Assembly (NCBI GenBank): GCA_026985435.1
Contig: JALSQL010000075.1
Location: forward strand, 1 to 10,649
Reading direction: 5' to 3'
Length of the DNA stretch: 10,649 nucleotides
Source of the DNA: Acidilobaceae archaeon
Lineage (GTDB): Archaea > Thermoproteota > Thermoprotei_A > Sulfolobales > Acidilobaceae
Numbering within the stretch: position 1 is the stretch's first letter; the number at the start of each line of letters is the position of its first letter. The notes below the pieces were generated by a model. The model worked only from the letters and a program-made list of their open reading frames with translations. It searched no databases and was not told where the DNA came from. The position numbers were made by a program, and so were the translations under genes. Shown here in pieces: positions 1 to 6,776 of this stretch.

Positions 1-2181
1 GCCGCTACCGCAGTAGGGCGAGAAAACACAGCGGGGGCAGCCGTCGTCGCAGGTGCAGCCCTCGAGTATCCTCTCGGCGACGCGTACGACACGCTCGAAC
101 CTGTCGAACACCAGCCTGGAGGCACCATGGCCTCCGGGGGCGGAGTCGTAGATCACTATGTGCCCCGAGGGGTAGCTTATGCCCCCGAGGTCCGTGTCCG
201 CGGCCCCCACCACCGGCCTTGAGGCGGAGATTAGTACATGCTCCAGGGCGTGGTAGGCGCTCATTGCGTCTATCAGCTTCTCGAACCCTGGATCAGGGAA
301 CCTGCCCATAACACCCTTCGTCCAGTAGCTCCACGTTATTGGCTCCTCGTAGCGGACCTCGCTCAGCTGAGCCCCGCTGTACTCCTCCCTGACGATGTAG
401 CCCTCCACGGAGACCGTGAGCTTCACGTCGGCGTAGACCAGCTTCAAGCCGAGCGCCCTCCTCTCATCGATGGGCCTAACAGCGACCACGTCAACCGTGT
501 AGAGGGGCTTTGTGTAGAACCCAACTTCTCCCCCGAGGGGCCTAACTTCAGCCCTCAGCCCGGCGACGTCGAGCCTCAGGGAAACCATCCCCCTACCGCC
601 ATGGTAGTAGATGGCCCCGGGGTAGAGGTCGTAGAGGGCCTGCGGGAGCTCCCTAAACCCTATCCTCCTACCACTGGGCCCTCTAGAGACGTCGTATATC
701 CCGACTATCGGCCCGCTACTCCTCAAGCTCCTGGACTCCACGAATGCGCGGGCGGCCTTCCAGTCCGGGTAGTAAGAGCTACCCCTGACCCTCCTCGCGA
801 CCCCCAGGGACTCCAGAGACTCGAGAGCCTGGAGGAGGGGCTCCGGGAGGCCGCCGCCGTCTACGAGCCCCTCCTGGAGCAGTATGGCTGCAGCGTGGAG
901 CTTGGCAACCTCCAGGTTAGACCGCTCCAGGTAGGACGGGTCTACTTCCTGCTCGAAGTACTCGCGCGGCCTAGCGAGGAAGTACGACTCTATCGGATCG
1001 TCACCTAGGATAGTAATGACAACCCCCGGTCTGCCCCCTCTACCAGCCCTACCCGCCCTCTGCAGGTAGGCCGCGTAGCTCCTAGGCATCCTAGCCGTCA
1101 CAACGGCGTCTAGATCTCCGATGTCTATGCCGAGCTCGAGGGTCGGCGTCGCGACCACAGCCCTCAGCCTCCCCTCCCTAAACCACTCCTCGACCTCCCT
1201 CCGCTGCGCAGCGTCGAGGCCAGCCCTGTGAACCCCCACGTTCACCCCGAATGACCTCCTGGCAATCCTGGCCACGAGCTCGGCCATCTGGTGCGAGTCG
1301 GCGAACCCTAGAACCTTCAGGCCCTCCCTCGCGAGCCCCGCTATGAGCGCCGCCGCGAGCGTCCACCTGCTCGCCCTACCCTGGTCTACGAGTATATGAT
1401 ACGCCGTGCCCCTCCTCCTGCGAGGGCCCACCACGACCCTCGCGGGGGAGCCGAAGAGCGTCGAGGCAAGCTCCTCCGGGTTGCCGATCGTCGCCCCGGC
1501 CCCCATGAAGCGGAGCCTCCTCCCCCCAGCTAGCCGGCGGAGCCTGTAGAGGACCCAGGAGACGTGGGATCCGAAGACCCCGCTGTACACGTGCATCTCA
1601 TCCAGCACCACAACGCTGGCCCTAGAGATCAGCCCCCGGAACCTGTCCGAGAAAGCCATGCCGTAGTGCATCATGTCAGGGTTCGTCACCAGTATGTGGG
1701 GAGGGTCTATGTATATCTCACTCCTCCTCCCACGCGGAGTATCCCCGTCTAGAACCTCCACCCTGAACCCGAGGCCAGCCTCTGCAAGCGACTTTATCCT
1801 GACCAGCTGGTCCCTGGCCAGCGCCTTAGTGGGGTATACAACGACGGCGTACGGCCTACCGGGGGACGGCCCCGCGGCTATTAGGTCCTCGAGGATCGGT
1901 ATTAGGAAGGCCTCCGTCTTCCCCGTGCCTGTGCCCGAGGCTATTACTATACTCTCTCCCCTCCTAAACCCCTCTAGGGCCTCGTACTGGTGAGCGTAGA
2001 GCCTGGTTATACCCCTGGAACGCAGGGCGGCGCAGAGCTTGTCGGGGAGGCCCGCGCTGCAGGGATCGGGCCCCGGGGGCGGGTCGCCCGAGCGCTCGAC
2101 GTGCGTGTAGGCCAGCCTGCCGCCGAAACGCTCGACTATGCCGCGTATCAGGCTGCCAGCCGGTATATCAGCCCCGCTCAC
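1..2181 (-). CDS. MrfA/Hrq1-type SF2 DNA helicase with C-terminal zinc-binding domain (COG1205-like), 3' end beyond the window
   Basis: Seen: one open frame of 727 codons from a GTG at 2181 to the left edge, with no stop. Two RecA-like domains carry the SF2 motifs: Walker A ASGTGTGKT with Lys88, motif II DEMH at 194-197 followed by VYSGVFGSHV, motif III GATIGNPEE, and motif VI QRAGRAGRGG starting at Gln374. The far C-terminus has a cysteine cluster (709, 711, 715, 718, 724; CTCDDGCPRC then CG), the hallmark of the MrfA zinc-binding domain (DUF1998/MZB). Known: Bacillus MrfA and eukaryotic Hrq1 are 3'-5' DNA helicases; MrfA takes part in mitomycin-lesion repair. Role here, repair-type ATP-dependent DNA unwinding in the cytoplasm, is inferred. 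The family is usually about 750 residues, so only a short tail should be missing. The GTG is the chosen start because it overlaps the upstream stop as GTGA (2181-2178), indicating translational coupling. Motif II has Met in place of the Ala or Val often found in DExH. Confidence 0.9.
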   Translation of the reverse strand, partial: MSGADIPAGSLIRGIVERFGGRLAYTHVERSGDPPPGPDPCSAGLPDKLCAALRSRGITRLYAHQYEALEGFRRGESIVIASGTGTGKTEAFLIPILEDLIAAGPSPGRPYAVVVYPTKALARDQLVRIKSLAEAGLGFRVEVLDGDTPRGRRSEIYIDPPHILVTNPDMMHYGMAFSDRFRGLISRASVVVLDEMHVYSGVFGSHVSWVLYRLRRLAGGRRLRFMGAGATIGNPEELASTLFGSPARVVVGPRRRRGTAYHILVDQGRASRWTLAAALIAGLAREGLKVLGFADSHQMAELVARIARRSFGVNVGVHRAGLDAAQRREVEEWFREGRLRAVVATPTLELGIDIGDLDAVVTARMPRSYAAYLQRAGRAGRGGRPGVVITILGDDPIESYFLARPREYFEQEVDPSYLERSNLEVAKLHAAAILLQEGLVDGGGLPEPLLQALESLESLGVARRVRGSSYYPDWKAARAFVESRSLRSSGPIVGIYDVSRGPSGRRIGFRELPQALYDLYPGAIYYHGGRGMVSLRLDVAGLRAEVRPLGGEVGFYTKPLYTVDVVAVRPIDERRALGLKLVYADVKLTVSVEGYIVREEYSGAQLSEVRYEEPITWSYWTKGVMGRFPDPGFEKLIDAMSAYHALEHVLISASRPVVGAADTDLGGISYPSGHIVIYDSAPGGHGASRLVFDRFERVVRVAERILEGCTCDDGCPRCVFSPYCGSG

Positions 2182-2582
2182 TCGGATCCCGTCCCCCAGT
2201 TGTAGCCCCTAACATACCTGTCCAGCTTCAGCGCCTTTACGGCCGCCTCCACCACCCAGGAATATGAGGGGTCGCCCCTCGACCTCCTCACCTTCAACTT
2301 CCTATATACGGCCTCGAGCAGGGGCGACCCGCTGGAGTCGTACACAACCATCCTGCCAGACACGATGCCCCTAAGGTTCCTAACTAGTCGCACCCACACA
2401 GCTAGATCGCCCGGCTCGAGTTCCACGACCGCCGTGCCCGAGGATCCCCGGGAGTAGGTCCCCCGGCTGGGCGATGTTGGCTCGCTGATAACGCGCTTTA
2501 CCCGACCGCCGCTGCCCACGACTACTACCACGGACCTGGCAAGGTGCTTGCCCGTTCTACTCGACGTTCTCTCTACCTTCAA
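2178..2582 (-). CDS. Unrecognised 134-residue protein co-transcribed with the helicase
   Basis: I do not recognise this family. The frame opens with TTG at 2582 (MKVERTSS...), the most upstream standard start before an in-frame TAG. The first third is basic and Ser/Gly rich, with a hydrophobic strand ARSVVVVVG and GGRVKRVIS. The middle looks like a beta-rich core (TAVVELEPGDLAVWVRLVRNL, broken here by short turns), and the C-terminus has an amphipathic helix and an aromatic tail (SWVVEAAVKALKLD, then RYVRGYNW). There is no signal peptide, membrane segment or cysteine. Its stop TGA overlaps the helicase GTG by GTGA, so the two are almost certainly one operon with coupled translation. By context it may be a nucleic-acid-binding or helper protein for the helicase, but that is inference only. 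Codon use matches the neighbours. The leader predicted from the A/T block at 2634-2641 is about 29 nt. Confidence 0.72.
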   Translation of the reverse strand: MKVERTSSRTGKHLARSVVVVVGSGGRVKRVISEPTSPSRGTYSRGSSGTAVVELEPGDLAVWVRLVRNLRGIVSGRMVVYDSSGSPLLEAVYRKLKVRRSRGDPSYSWVVEAAVKALKLDRYVRGYNWGTGSE

Positions 2583-2633
2583 CTCGATCTTCCCTATAAC
2601 AGTGCACCCCCCGGGGCCCGCGTTGTATGGCAG

Positions 2634-2641
2634 CTAATAAA
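2634..2641. promoter_or_regulatory. A/T block, candidate TATA element for both divergent units
   Basis: CTAATAAA is the only clearly A/T-rich octamer in the middle of the gap between the TTG at 2582 and the CTG at 2674. Read on the minus strand it is TTTATTAG. Applying the usual archaeal spacing of about 26 nt from TATA centre to start point puts transcription starts near 2611 (minus, about 29-nt leader) and near 2664 (plus, about 10-nt leader). A second block, CTATAA at about 2594-2599, is a weaker alternative for the plus direction. Assignment is by position and composition only. Confidence 0.45.
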
Positions 2642-2673
2642 CCCACGTAGCCCGCCCCACTCCGGGATCCGGC

Positions 2674-3792
2674 CTGGGGCGGGTTGTCGAGGTCTGGGGT
2701 CTAGGCCCGGGCGGTGCAACCCTGGCCTGGGCCCTCGCCTCTAGGGGGGTCAGCGTCGTCGGATACGACGTCAACCGCCACTATAGAAAGGCCTGCGGCG
2801 ACGCCACACCAGCTAGATCCGCCTCGGGAGGCCTTGCCGAGCGGCTAGGAGCGGTGATAGATGACGTATCCGACTTCCGCATCCTGGTAGACGGGCGCGA
2901 GGTCTCCCAGATCGCCTCACCCAGACGTCCCGTCTGGATTATCATAAACAAGTCCCTCTTCGTAGGCAGGCTTAGGGAGATGGCAGAAGCGGAGGGGGCC
3001 CGGCTAGTCTATGCAGCCCCACGCCCCGAGGGAGGCATGCGGGTCGACGCCAGGGGCCCATACTCCAGGGTGGGCGAGGAGGGCCAAATAATCGTCTACA
3101 GGGCGATAGCCAGAGCGCCCGAGTGGCCCTCCTACACCGCCCTCATCGACTTTAGGGTCTCTGAGACCGGGCTCTACTGGGTCTTCCCAGCCGGCGATGG
3201 CCGCATCAACGCGGGCGCGGGCTTCCTCAAGGGCCCCCAGGACGTACGCGCCCTCCGCGACGCTACGAGGAGATACCTGGAGGCGTCACTGAGCCGATTC
3301 GAGGTCGTCGACGAGAAGGCGGCACCGCTGTCCCCCCTCAGGAGCCCCCTCCTATACGACCGCGGCGCCCTCTACGTGGGCGAGGCGGCCGGCCTCGTCA
3401 ACGCGCTCTCCGGGGAGGGCATACGCCAGGCCGTAGAGAGCGCCCTCCACCTGGCGGAGGCCACCCACTCCTGCGGGCTCCACCCCCAGTGCTCCAGGAG
3501 ACGATATAGAACGTACGCACGAAGACTAGTCTTTGAGGCACAGATCTCGAAGACCATACTCCGCGCCGTGCTCCGGGCACCGCCTAGGAAGAGTGCCGCA
3601 GCACTGGAATCCCTGCCGGAGGGGTTCTGGAGGAGGTTCCTCGAGGGGAAGCTCATCTCGGGGGTGGCCAGGGCTGCCATCCAGCCAGCGTCCGCCGTAA
3701 GGGCGGCCTCCCTACTCCTACACCTCCTGGGAGGCGGGCCCCGACGCAAAAACGGGGAGACAACACTGCGGCGGGCGAGTGGCCAGTTATAG
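2674..3792 (+). CDS. FAD-dependent geranylgeranyl reductase family protein (apparent CTG start)
   Basis: Predicted to reduce double bonds of geranylgeranyl chains of archaeal membrane lipids, using FAD. Seen with a CTG start at 2674 (372 residues): an N-terminal Rossmann motif VEVWGLGPGG (Gly9, 11, 13, 14) followed by strand SVVGYD; KACGDA with Cys41, like the conserved KPCG(E/D) of archaeal reductases; the YWVFP substrate-site motif at 168-172; and the second FAD motif GEAAGLVNALSGEGI from Gly236. Length and motif order fit the family. The C-terminal third is basic and helical. The start is unusual: the frame is closed by TAA TAA at 2635-2640 and holds no ATG, GTG or TTG until GTG 2854, which would delete the whole nucleotide-binding motif. 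CTG 2674 is therefore the best start, possibly on a very short leader. The end overlaps the convergent gene by 6 bp. Whether the substrate is phospholipid-bound or free geranylgeranyl diphosphate cannot be told. Confidence 0.85.
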   Translation: MGRVVEVWGLGPGGATLAWALASRGVSVVGYDVNRHYRKACGDATPARSASGGLAERLGAVIDDVSDFRILVDGREVSQIASPRRPVWIIINKSLFVGRLREMAEAEGARLVYAAPRPEGGMRVDARGPYSRVGEEGQIIVYRAIARAPEWPSYTALIDFRVSETGLYWVFPAGDGRINAGAGFLKGPQDVRALRDATRRYLEASLSRFEVVDEKAAPLSPLRSPLLYDRGALYVGEAAGLVNALSGEGIRQAVESALHLAEATHSCGLHPQCSRRRYRTYARRLVFEAQISKTILRAVLRAPPRKSAAALESLPEGFWRRFLEGKLISGVARAAIQPASAVRAASLLLHLLGGGPRRKNGETTLRRASGQL

Positions 3793-4374
3793 CTCCCTTA
3801 TCTTCTCCAGCCTCGCCAGTAGAGCCTCGAGGGTCGAAGCTCGGCCCAGCCTGCATATCTGGAACTCGATGACCCCATTAACCACCCTGATCCTAGCCCT
3901 AATTCCCGGCTCGTCGATTAGTATGCTCCCGGAGTCGTCCCTCTCGACCTTGTAGCCGTGGAGCTTGAGCGTCCTATATATTATGTCCTGGTCCATCTTG
4001 TCCCTATCCTTCCTCTCCTTCGGGCTCTTCTTTATCTCCTCGAGGATCCTCTTGGCCTCCTCCGCTACTGGCGGGCATGTATCGCTATACTCGTCGGCTA
4101 GGGCCTCTATGATCTTCTCTAGAACCCAGGTTAGCTGGTGCGCGGACAGCTGCTCCACGAGGTCCATGAAGTCCTGGGATTTAAGGTAGTCCCGGATCCT
4201 CAGCGGGTTCCCCCCGAATATGGAGAACTTATACTTATCCTCAGCTCTTCCCAGCGCCTTCCGTATATCGTTTATTATCGGTATTGGTATCTTCGCCGTG
4301 TTCTCGGATATAACCTTGTTAGCAATATGCCTCAAGAAGTCCCTTGACGGCTCGCAGCGGGCCCCCTCTGCCAT
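3787..4374 (-). CDS. Unrecognised 195-residue soluble protein
   Basis: I do not recognise this family. ATG at 4374 is preceded by GGGGGTG about five bases upstream, a plausible Shine-Dalgarno match (GGTG core), which supports this start. The protein appears soluble and mostly helical over residues 1-120, with a highly charged lysine/glutamate stretch (EEIKKSPKERKDRDKMDQD) acting as a likely linker. The last 70 residues look like a small alpha/beta domain: a helix (IIYRTLKLHGY), strands (GSILIDEP, RARIRVV, VIEFQICRLG) and a final helix (LEALLARLEKIREL). No catalytic motif, membrane segment or zinc site is visible; there are only three cysteines. It lies 56 bp downstream of the TRAM gene on the same strand, with its own weak TATA-like block, and ends convergently inside the reductase stop region. 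Composition matches the neighbours, so it looks native rather than recently acquired. Confidence 0.75.
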   Translation of the reverse strand: MAEGARCEPSRDFLRHIANKVISENTAKIPIPIINDIRKALGRAEDKYKFSIFGGNPLRIRDYLKSQDFMDLVEQLSAHQLTWVLEKIIEALADEYSDTCPPVAEEAKRILEEIKKSPKERKDRDKMDQDIIYRTLKLHGYKVERDDSGSILIDEPGIRARIRVVNGVIEFQICRLGRASTLEALLARLEKIREL

Positions 4375-4404
4375 AGGTGCACCCCCGGGCCACGGGGGCT
4401 GGAG

Positions 4405-4412
4405 GGTATAAT
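4405..4412 (-). promoter_or_regulatory. Candidate TATA element for the 195-residue protein gene
   Basis: On the minus strand the gap after the TRAM gene reads CATTATAC, the only A/T-rich stretch between 4375 and 4430. With a 26-nt spacing, transcription would start near 4382, giving a leader of roughly 8-10 nt that still holds the GGTG element. Read-through from the TRAM gene promoter is equally possible. Confidence 0.35.
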
Positions 4413-4430
4413 GTGGCTGCGCCTAAACCG

Positions 4431-4736
4431 TCAGCCGCTCTCGGGGACGCCATATGCTAGTCTGCCGCTCTCTTCTACCCTGGATATCCTTACCTTAACT
4501 TGAATCCCAGGCTCGACATCGTCGACTATAACCCTGGCACCCTTATAGTAGCCTATCCCGCGCCCATCATCGTCTAGCTCTACAACCCTAATCTCAACCA
4601 CATCACCGGGCCGCAGTTGCCTAACTGCCTGGGGGCGGCTCTCCCTCGGGCTTCTGGGGTTTGGGTAGACGCTCAGCCTCTGGATGTTAGAAGAGTAAAC
4701 GTCGCGCCGAACCCTCTTACCCCTACGTCTAGCCAT
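4431..4736 (-). CDS. TRAM-domain protein, small basic RNA-binding protein
   Basis: A 101-residue protein in two parts. Residues 1-40 form a strongly basic, disordered-looking tail (MARRRGKRVRRD...). Residues about 41-98 are a TRAM domain: LRPGDVVEIRVVELDDDGRG, then GIGYYKGARVIVDDVEPG and VKVRISRVEESGRLAYG, the typical five-strand OB-like pattern with the D-x-x-G-x-G turn. Known: TRAM domains occur in TrmA/RumA and MiaB-type RNA-modifying enzymes, and stand-alone archaeal TRAM proteins bind RNA, with some acting as RNA chaperones. The role here is inferred as RNA binding in the cytoplasm, with the basic tail adding nonspecific affinity. ATG 4736 follows GAGGTTAGTGAGGGA, a good ribosome-binding context. 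It is transcribed divergently from the PMT-like gene and is first in a possible unit with the 195-residue protein. Confidence 0.88.
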   Translation of the reverse strand: MARRRGKRVRRDVYSSNIQRLSVYPNPRSPRESRPQAVRQLRPGDVVEIRVVELDDDGRGIGYYKGARVIVDDVEPGIQVKVRISRVEESGRLAYGVPESG

Positions 4737-4762
4737 TCCCTCACTAACCTCGTGGAGCTGGG

Positions 4763-4811
4763 GCTGGCGGGGGAGGTTTTATCTGTGCTAGGCTAGACCT
4801 GCTGGCGGGGG
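4763..4811 (+). repeat. Direct repeat GCTGGCGGGGG flanking the TATA block (4763-4773 and 4801-4811)
   Basis: The 11-mer GCTGGCGGGGG occurs exactly at 4763-4773 and 4801-4811, start-to-start distance 38 bp, one copy on each side of the A/T block at 4777-4783. The second copy abuts the ATG at 4816 and may act as, or overlap, the ribosome-binding region. A near copy (GCTGGGCGGGGGC) lies before the apgM ATG at about 6792-6804. GC-rich sequence makes chance matches easier, so a regulatory role is only a suggestion. Confidence 0.4.
4777..4783. promoter_or_regulatory. A/T block, candidate TATA element for the divergent TRAM and PMT-like genes
   Basis: TTTTATC (GATAAAA on the minus strand) is the only A/T-rich block in the 79-bp gap. 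A 26-nt spacing gives starts near 4806 for the plus gene (about 10-nt leader before ATG 4816) and near 4754 for the minus gene (about 18-nt leader before ATG 4736). Both leaders are plausible, so the one block may serve both directions. Confidence 0.55.
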
Positions 4812-4815
4812 CGGG

Positions 4816-6003
4816 ATGACGAGGAGTCTCGCTGACCGGGTGAGGAGGCTGAGCTACGCAGACCGCCGCTGGCTGGCCCTCTACATTGTCGGGCTCGCTG
4901 TGTCTGCCGCTCTTGGGTACTGGGTTTACGGTGATACGCGGGCTAACATAGAGGCCCTCGGGCAGGGCTATGTGAGCGACGAGATATACTATGTCGACGT
5001 GGCACGCAGGCTACTCATCGACGTCTTCAACGTTGGGGGCAGGGAGTGGTATGAGTGGAGCGGGAAGACCGGCCAGGACTACTATAACCCCGAGCATCCA
5101 CCTCTGGGCAAGTACATTATTGGGGCGTCCATGCTGGCCTGCGGGGACAAGCCCGAGTGCTGGAGGCTCCCCGGGGCGGTGGAGGCCGGGCTTGTACCGG
5201 TTATCCTCTACATAGGCTATGCCACCCCCAGGCGCGGCGGGTGGGGCGTCCTCGCTGGCTTGGCCGCTGCCCTGGCGGCGTCGTCCTCGGCCTCCCTTAG
5301 GGCCGAGGGGGCTGTTGCCATGCTTGACATTCACCAAGCCTTCTTCTCCACGATAGCTGTGGCCGCCCTAGCCGCCGAGCGGCTGGAACTCTCGGTAATC
5401 GCGGTGGGGCTGGCGGGCTCGGTTAAGTATAGCGGCTTCTTCCTAATCCCCGCCCTCTGGTTCTACGCGCCCCGATACTGCAAGGGCTGCCGGCTCAGTC
5501 AGCGCCTGAGGGTATTCCTGGCTACGACGATCATACCTCCACTCGTAACACTCTCCCTTAGCGTACCGATAATCCTACACTTCGGCCTCAAATGGTTCTG
5601 GGAGAACTCGGTCGTGGGGGCCCTCGGCTGGCACACCACCAGCAGGCCGCCGGGGCCTCCTACGTCCTCGCCTCTTGGCTGGATGTTTAACGTCAACCCG
5701 TTCTACTTCGACTACAACACCATGCTTGGCGGGCTCGCCAACCCCATACTATACATCACGGCCATCGCCATCGGGGCGGCCGTGATAGTATACTCGGCCT
5801 CGCGCGACGCCTGGCCAGCGTCAGGGTCGGCCTCGTTCTACTCTAGCCTAGGCCTCTACCTCCTCCTATACAACCTTGGCGCGCTCCACATACCGGGGCT
5901 CCACGGCAACAAGACCCTATACAGCTTTTACCTAGTCCAACTCGCCCCCCTGGCGGCAGCTACCTTCGGTGACGCTGTCTCCGTGAGGGCTGAGCAGCCG
6001 TGA
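4816..6003 (+). CDS. PMT-like (GT39, GT-C fold) polytopic membrane glycosyltransferase
   Basis: Predicted to transfer a sugar, probably mannose-like, from a polyprenyl-phosphate donor to proteins or lipids on the outer face of the membrane. Seen in 395 residues: a cytoplasmic N-terminus and first membrane segment (about 19-39); the acidic DE pair at Asp55-Glu56 (YVSDEIYY), where PMTs have their catalytic Asp; the PMT signature EHPPLGK at 93-99; AMLDIHQAFF at 168-177, matching the conserved second acidic loop; and GSVKYSGFFLIP at 201-212, matching the PMT lysine-containing motif. About eight or nine hydrophobic segments follow in all. It lacks the MIR domain and C-terminal extension of eukaryotic PMTs (about 750 residues), as expected for a prokaryotic single-domain form. 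Cys109 and Cys115 could form a loop disulphide. The stop overlaps the nitrilase GTG by GTGA, so the two are coupled. Donor and acceptor are not known from sequence. Confidence 0.82.
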   Translation: MTRSLADRVRRLSYADRRWLALYIVGLAVSAALGYWVYGDTRANIEALGQGYVSDEIYYVDVARRLLIDVFNVGGREWYEWSGKTGQDYYNPEHPPLGKYIIGASMLACGDKPECWRLPGAVEAGLVPVILYIGYATPRRGGWGVLAGLAAALAASSSASLRAEGAVAMLDIHQAFFSTIAVAALAAERLELSVIAVGLAGSVKYSGFFLIPALWFYAPRYCKGCRLSQRLRVFLATTIIPPLVTLSLSVPIILHFGLKWFWENSVVGALGWHTTSRPPGPPTSSPLGWMFNVNPFYFDYNTMLGGLANPILYITAIAIGAAVIVYSASRDAWPASGSASFYSSLGLYLLLYNLGALHIPGLHGNKTLYSFYLVQLAPLAAATFGDAVSVRAEQP

Positions 6004-6767
6004 GGTTTCGCGTTGCCGCGGTGCAGCCGGGCCCCGAGGGTTTGGCTCCGCTGCTCCCCCTAGTCGACGCTGATCTGGTACTGCTCCCCGAGAACTGGCT
6101 CTCCCGAAAGCCTGTAAGCTATGGAGAGTACGCCTCGGCGGCTAGGGGCGTGTCCCTGCGGGTCGGCGCTCCCGTCATAGCTGGCGCCCAGTATGTGGAC
6201 GTCAACGGCACCGTGAAGAGCGTTGGGGTCGTCGCAACACCCGATGGTGCCGTTGACGCCGTCTGCGAGAAAGTTATGCCATCCCGGAGCGTGGGCGAGC
6301 GCGGCAAGCTGGCCAGGGGACGCCTGAGGCCACCCTTCGAGGCGCTCCCGGGCCTCAGGGTGGGGTGTATCGTGTGCGTCGACATCTACTACCCGGAGAT
6401 AGCCAGGTACCACACCCTGAGCGGCGCCCACGTGATCGTGAACCCCGCCAGCATACCCGCGGACAGGGTGTTCAGCTGGAGATCGCTACTATCAGCTAGG
6501 GCCTCGGAGAACACGGTCTACGCCGTGGGGGTCAATAAGACGGGGACGCCGTACCCCGACGGCAGGTTTACCGGGGGGTACACGTCGGCCTACGCGCCCG
6601 ACGGGGAGCCCGAGGCCACCCTCGGGCCCCACCCGGGGGTTCTCACCTTCACCGTGAACCCCCTGGAGATCGAGCGTGTCGAGTCTCGCAGGGGGTTCCG
6701 GTCCGACTTGGAGGAGCTGGCCCGCTCGGGTCTCTACGAGTGGGGCCCGCTGGGGGGCCGCGGATAG
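6000..6767 (+). CDS. Nitrilase-superfamily carbon-nitrogen hydrolase
   Basis: A 255-residue soluble enzyme with the whole Glu-Lys-Cys triad of the CN-hydrolase fold: Glu31 in VLLPENW, Lys91 in CEKVMPSRSVGERG, and Cys126 in GCIVCVDIYYPE. The core (VAAVQPGPEG at the start, HVIVNPAS and NTVYAVGVNKTG later) is typical. Known: the superfamily cleaves or forms C-N bonds (amidases, carbamoylases, N-acyltransferases). The substrate cannot be read from sequence. No membrane segment is present, unlike apolipoprotein N-acyltransferase. The GTG at 6000 overlaps the stop of the preceding glycosyltransferase (GTGA, 6000-6003) and yields a family-typical N-terminus of strand plus Q9, which settles the start. 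The coupling suggests a shared pathway, for example processing of an N-acyl or amide group on the glycosylated product or its precursor, but this is inference. The C-terminal tail after residue 235 is short and Gly rich. Confidence 0.87.
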   Translation: MRFRVAAVQPGPEGLAPLLPLVDADLVLLPENWLSRKPVSYGEYASAARGVSLRVGAPVIAGAQYVDVNGTVKSVGVVATPDGAVDAVCEKVMPSRSVGERGKLARGRLRPPFEALPGLRVGCIVCVDIYYPEIARYHTLSGAHVIVNPASIPADRVFSWRSLLSARASENTVYAVGVNKTGTPYPDGRFTGGYTSAYAPDGEPEATLGPHPGVLTFTVNPLEIERVESRRGFRSDLEELARSGLYEWGPLGGRG

Positions 6768-6776
6768 CTTTAACTG
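6768..6776 (+). promoter_or_regulatory. Weak TATA-like block for apgM
   Basis: GCTTTAACT is the most A/T-rich stretch in the 42-bp gap. A 26-nt spacing puts the start near 6798 and a leader of about 12 nt. The match to a TATA box is poor, so apgM may also be transcribed by read-through from the upstream pair. Confidence 0.3.

Noticed and set aside
238..1008. Plus-strand 256-codon open frame
   Set aside because: It lies wholly antisense to the helicase gene, whose motifs are continuous on the other strand, and its translation is proline-rich with no family pattern. It is a GC-rich shadow frame.
2854..3792. GTG 2854 as the start of the reductase gene
   Set aside because: It would remove the Rossmann motif and KACGDA that are clearly encoded in frame just upstream, so the longer form with a CTG start is preferred.
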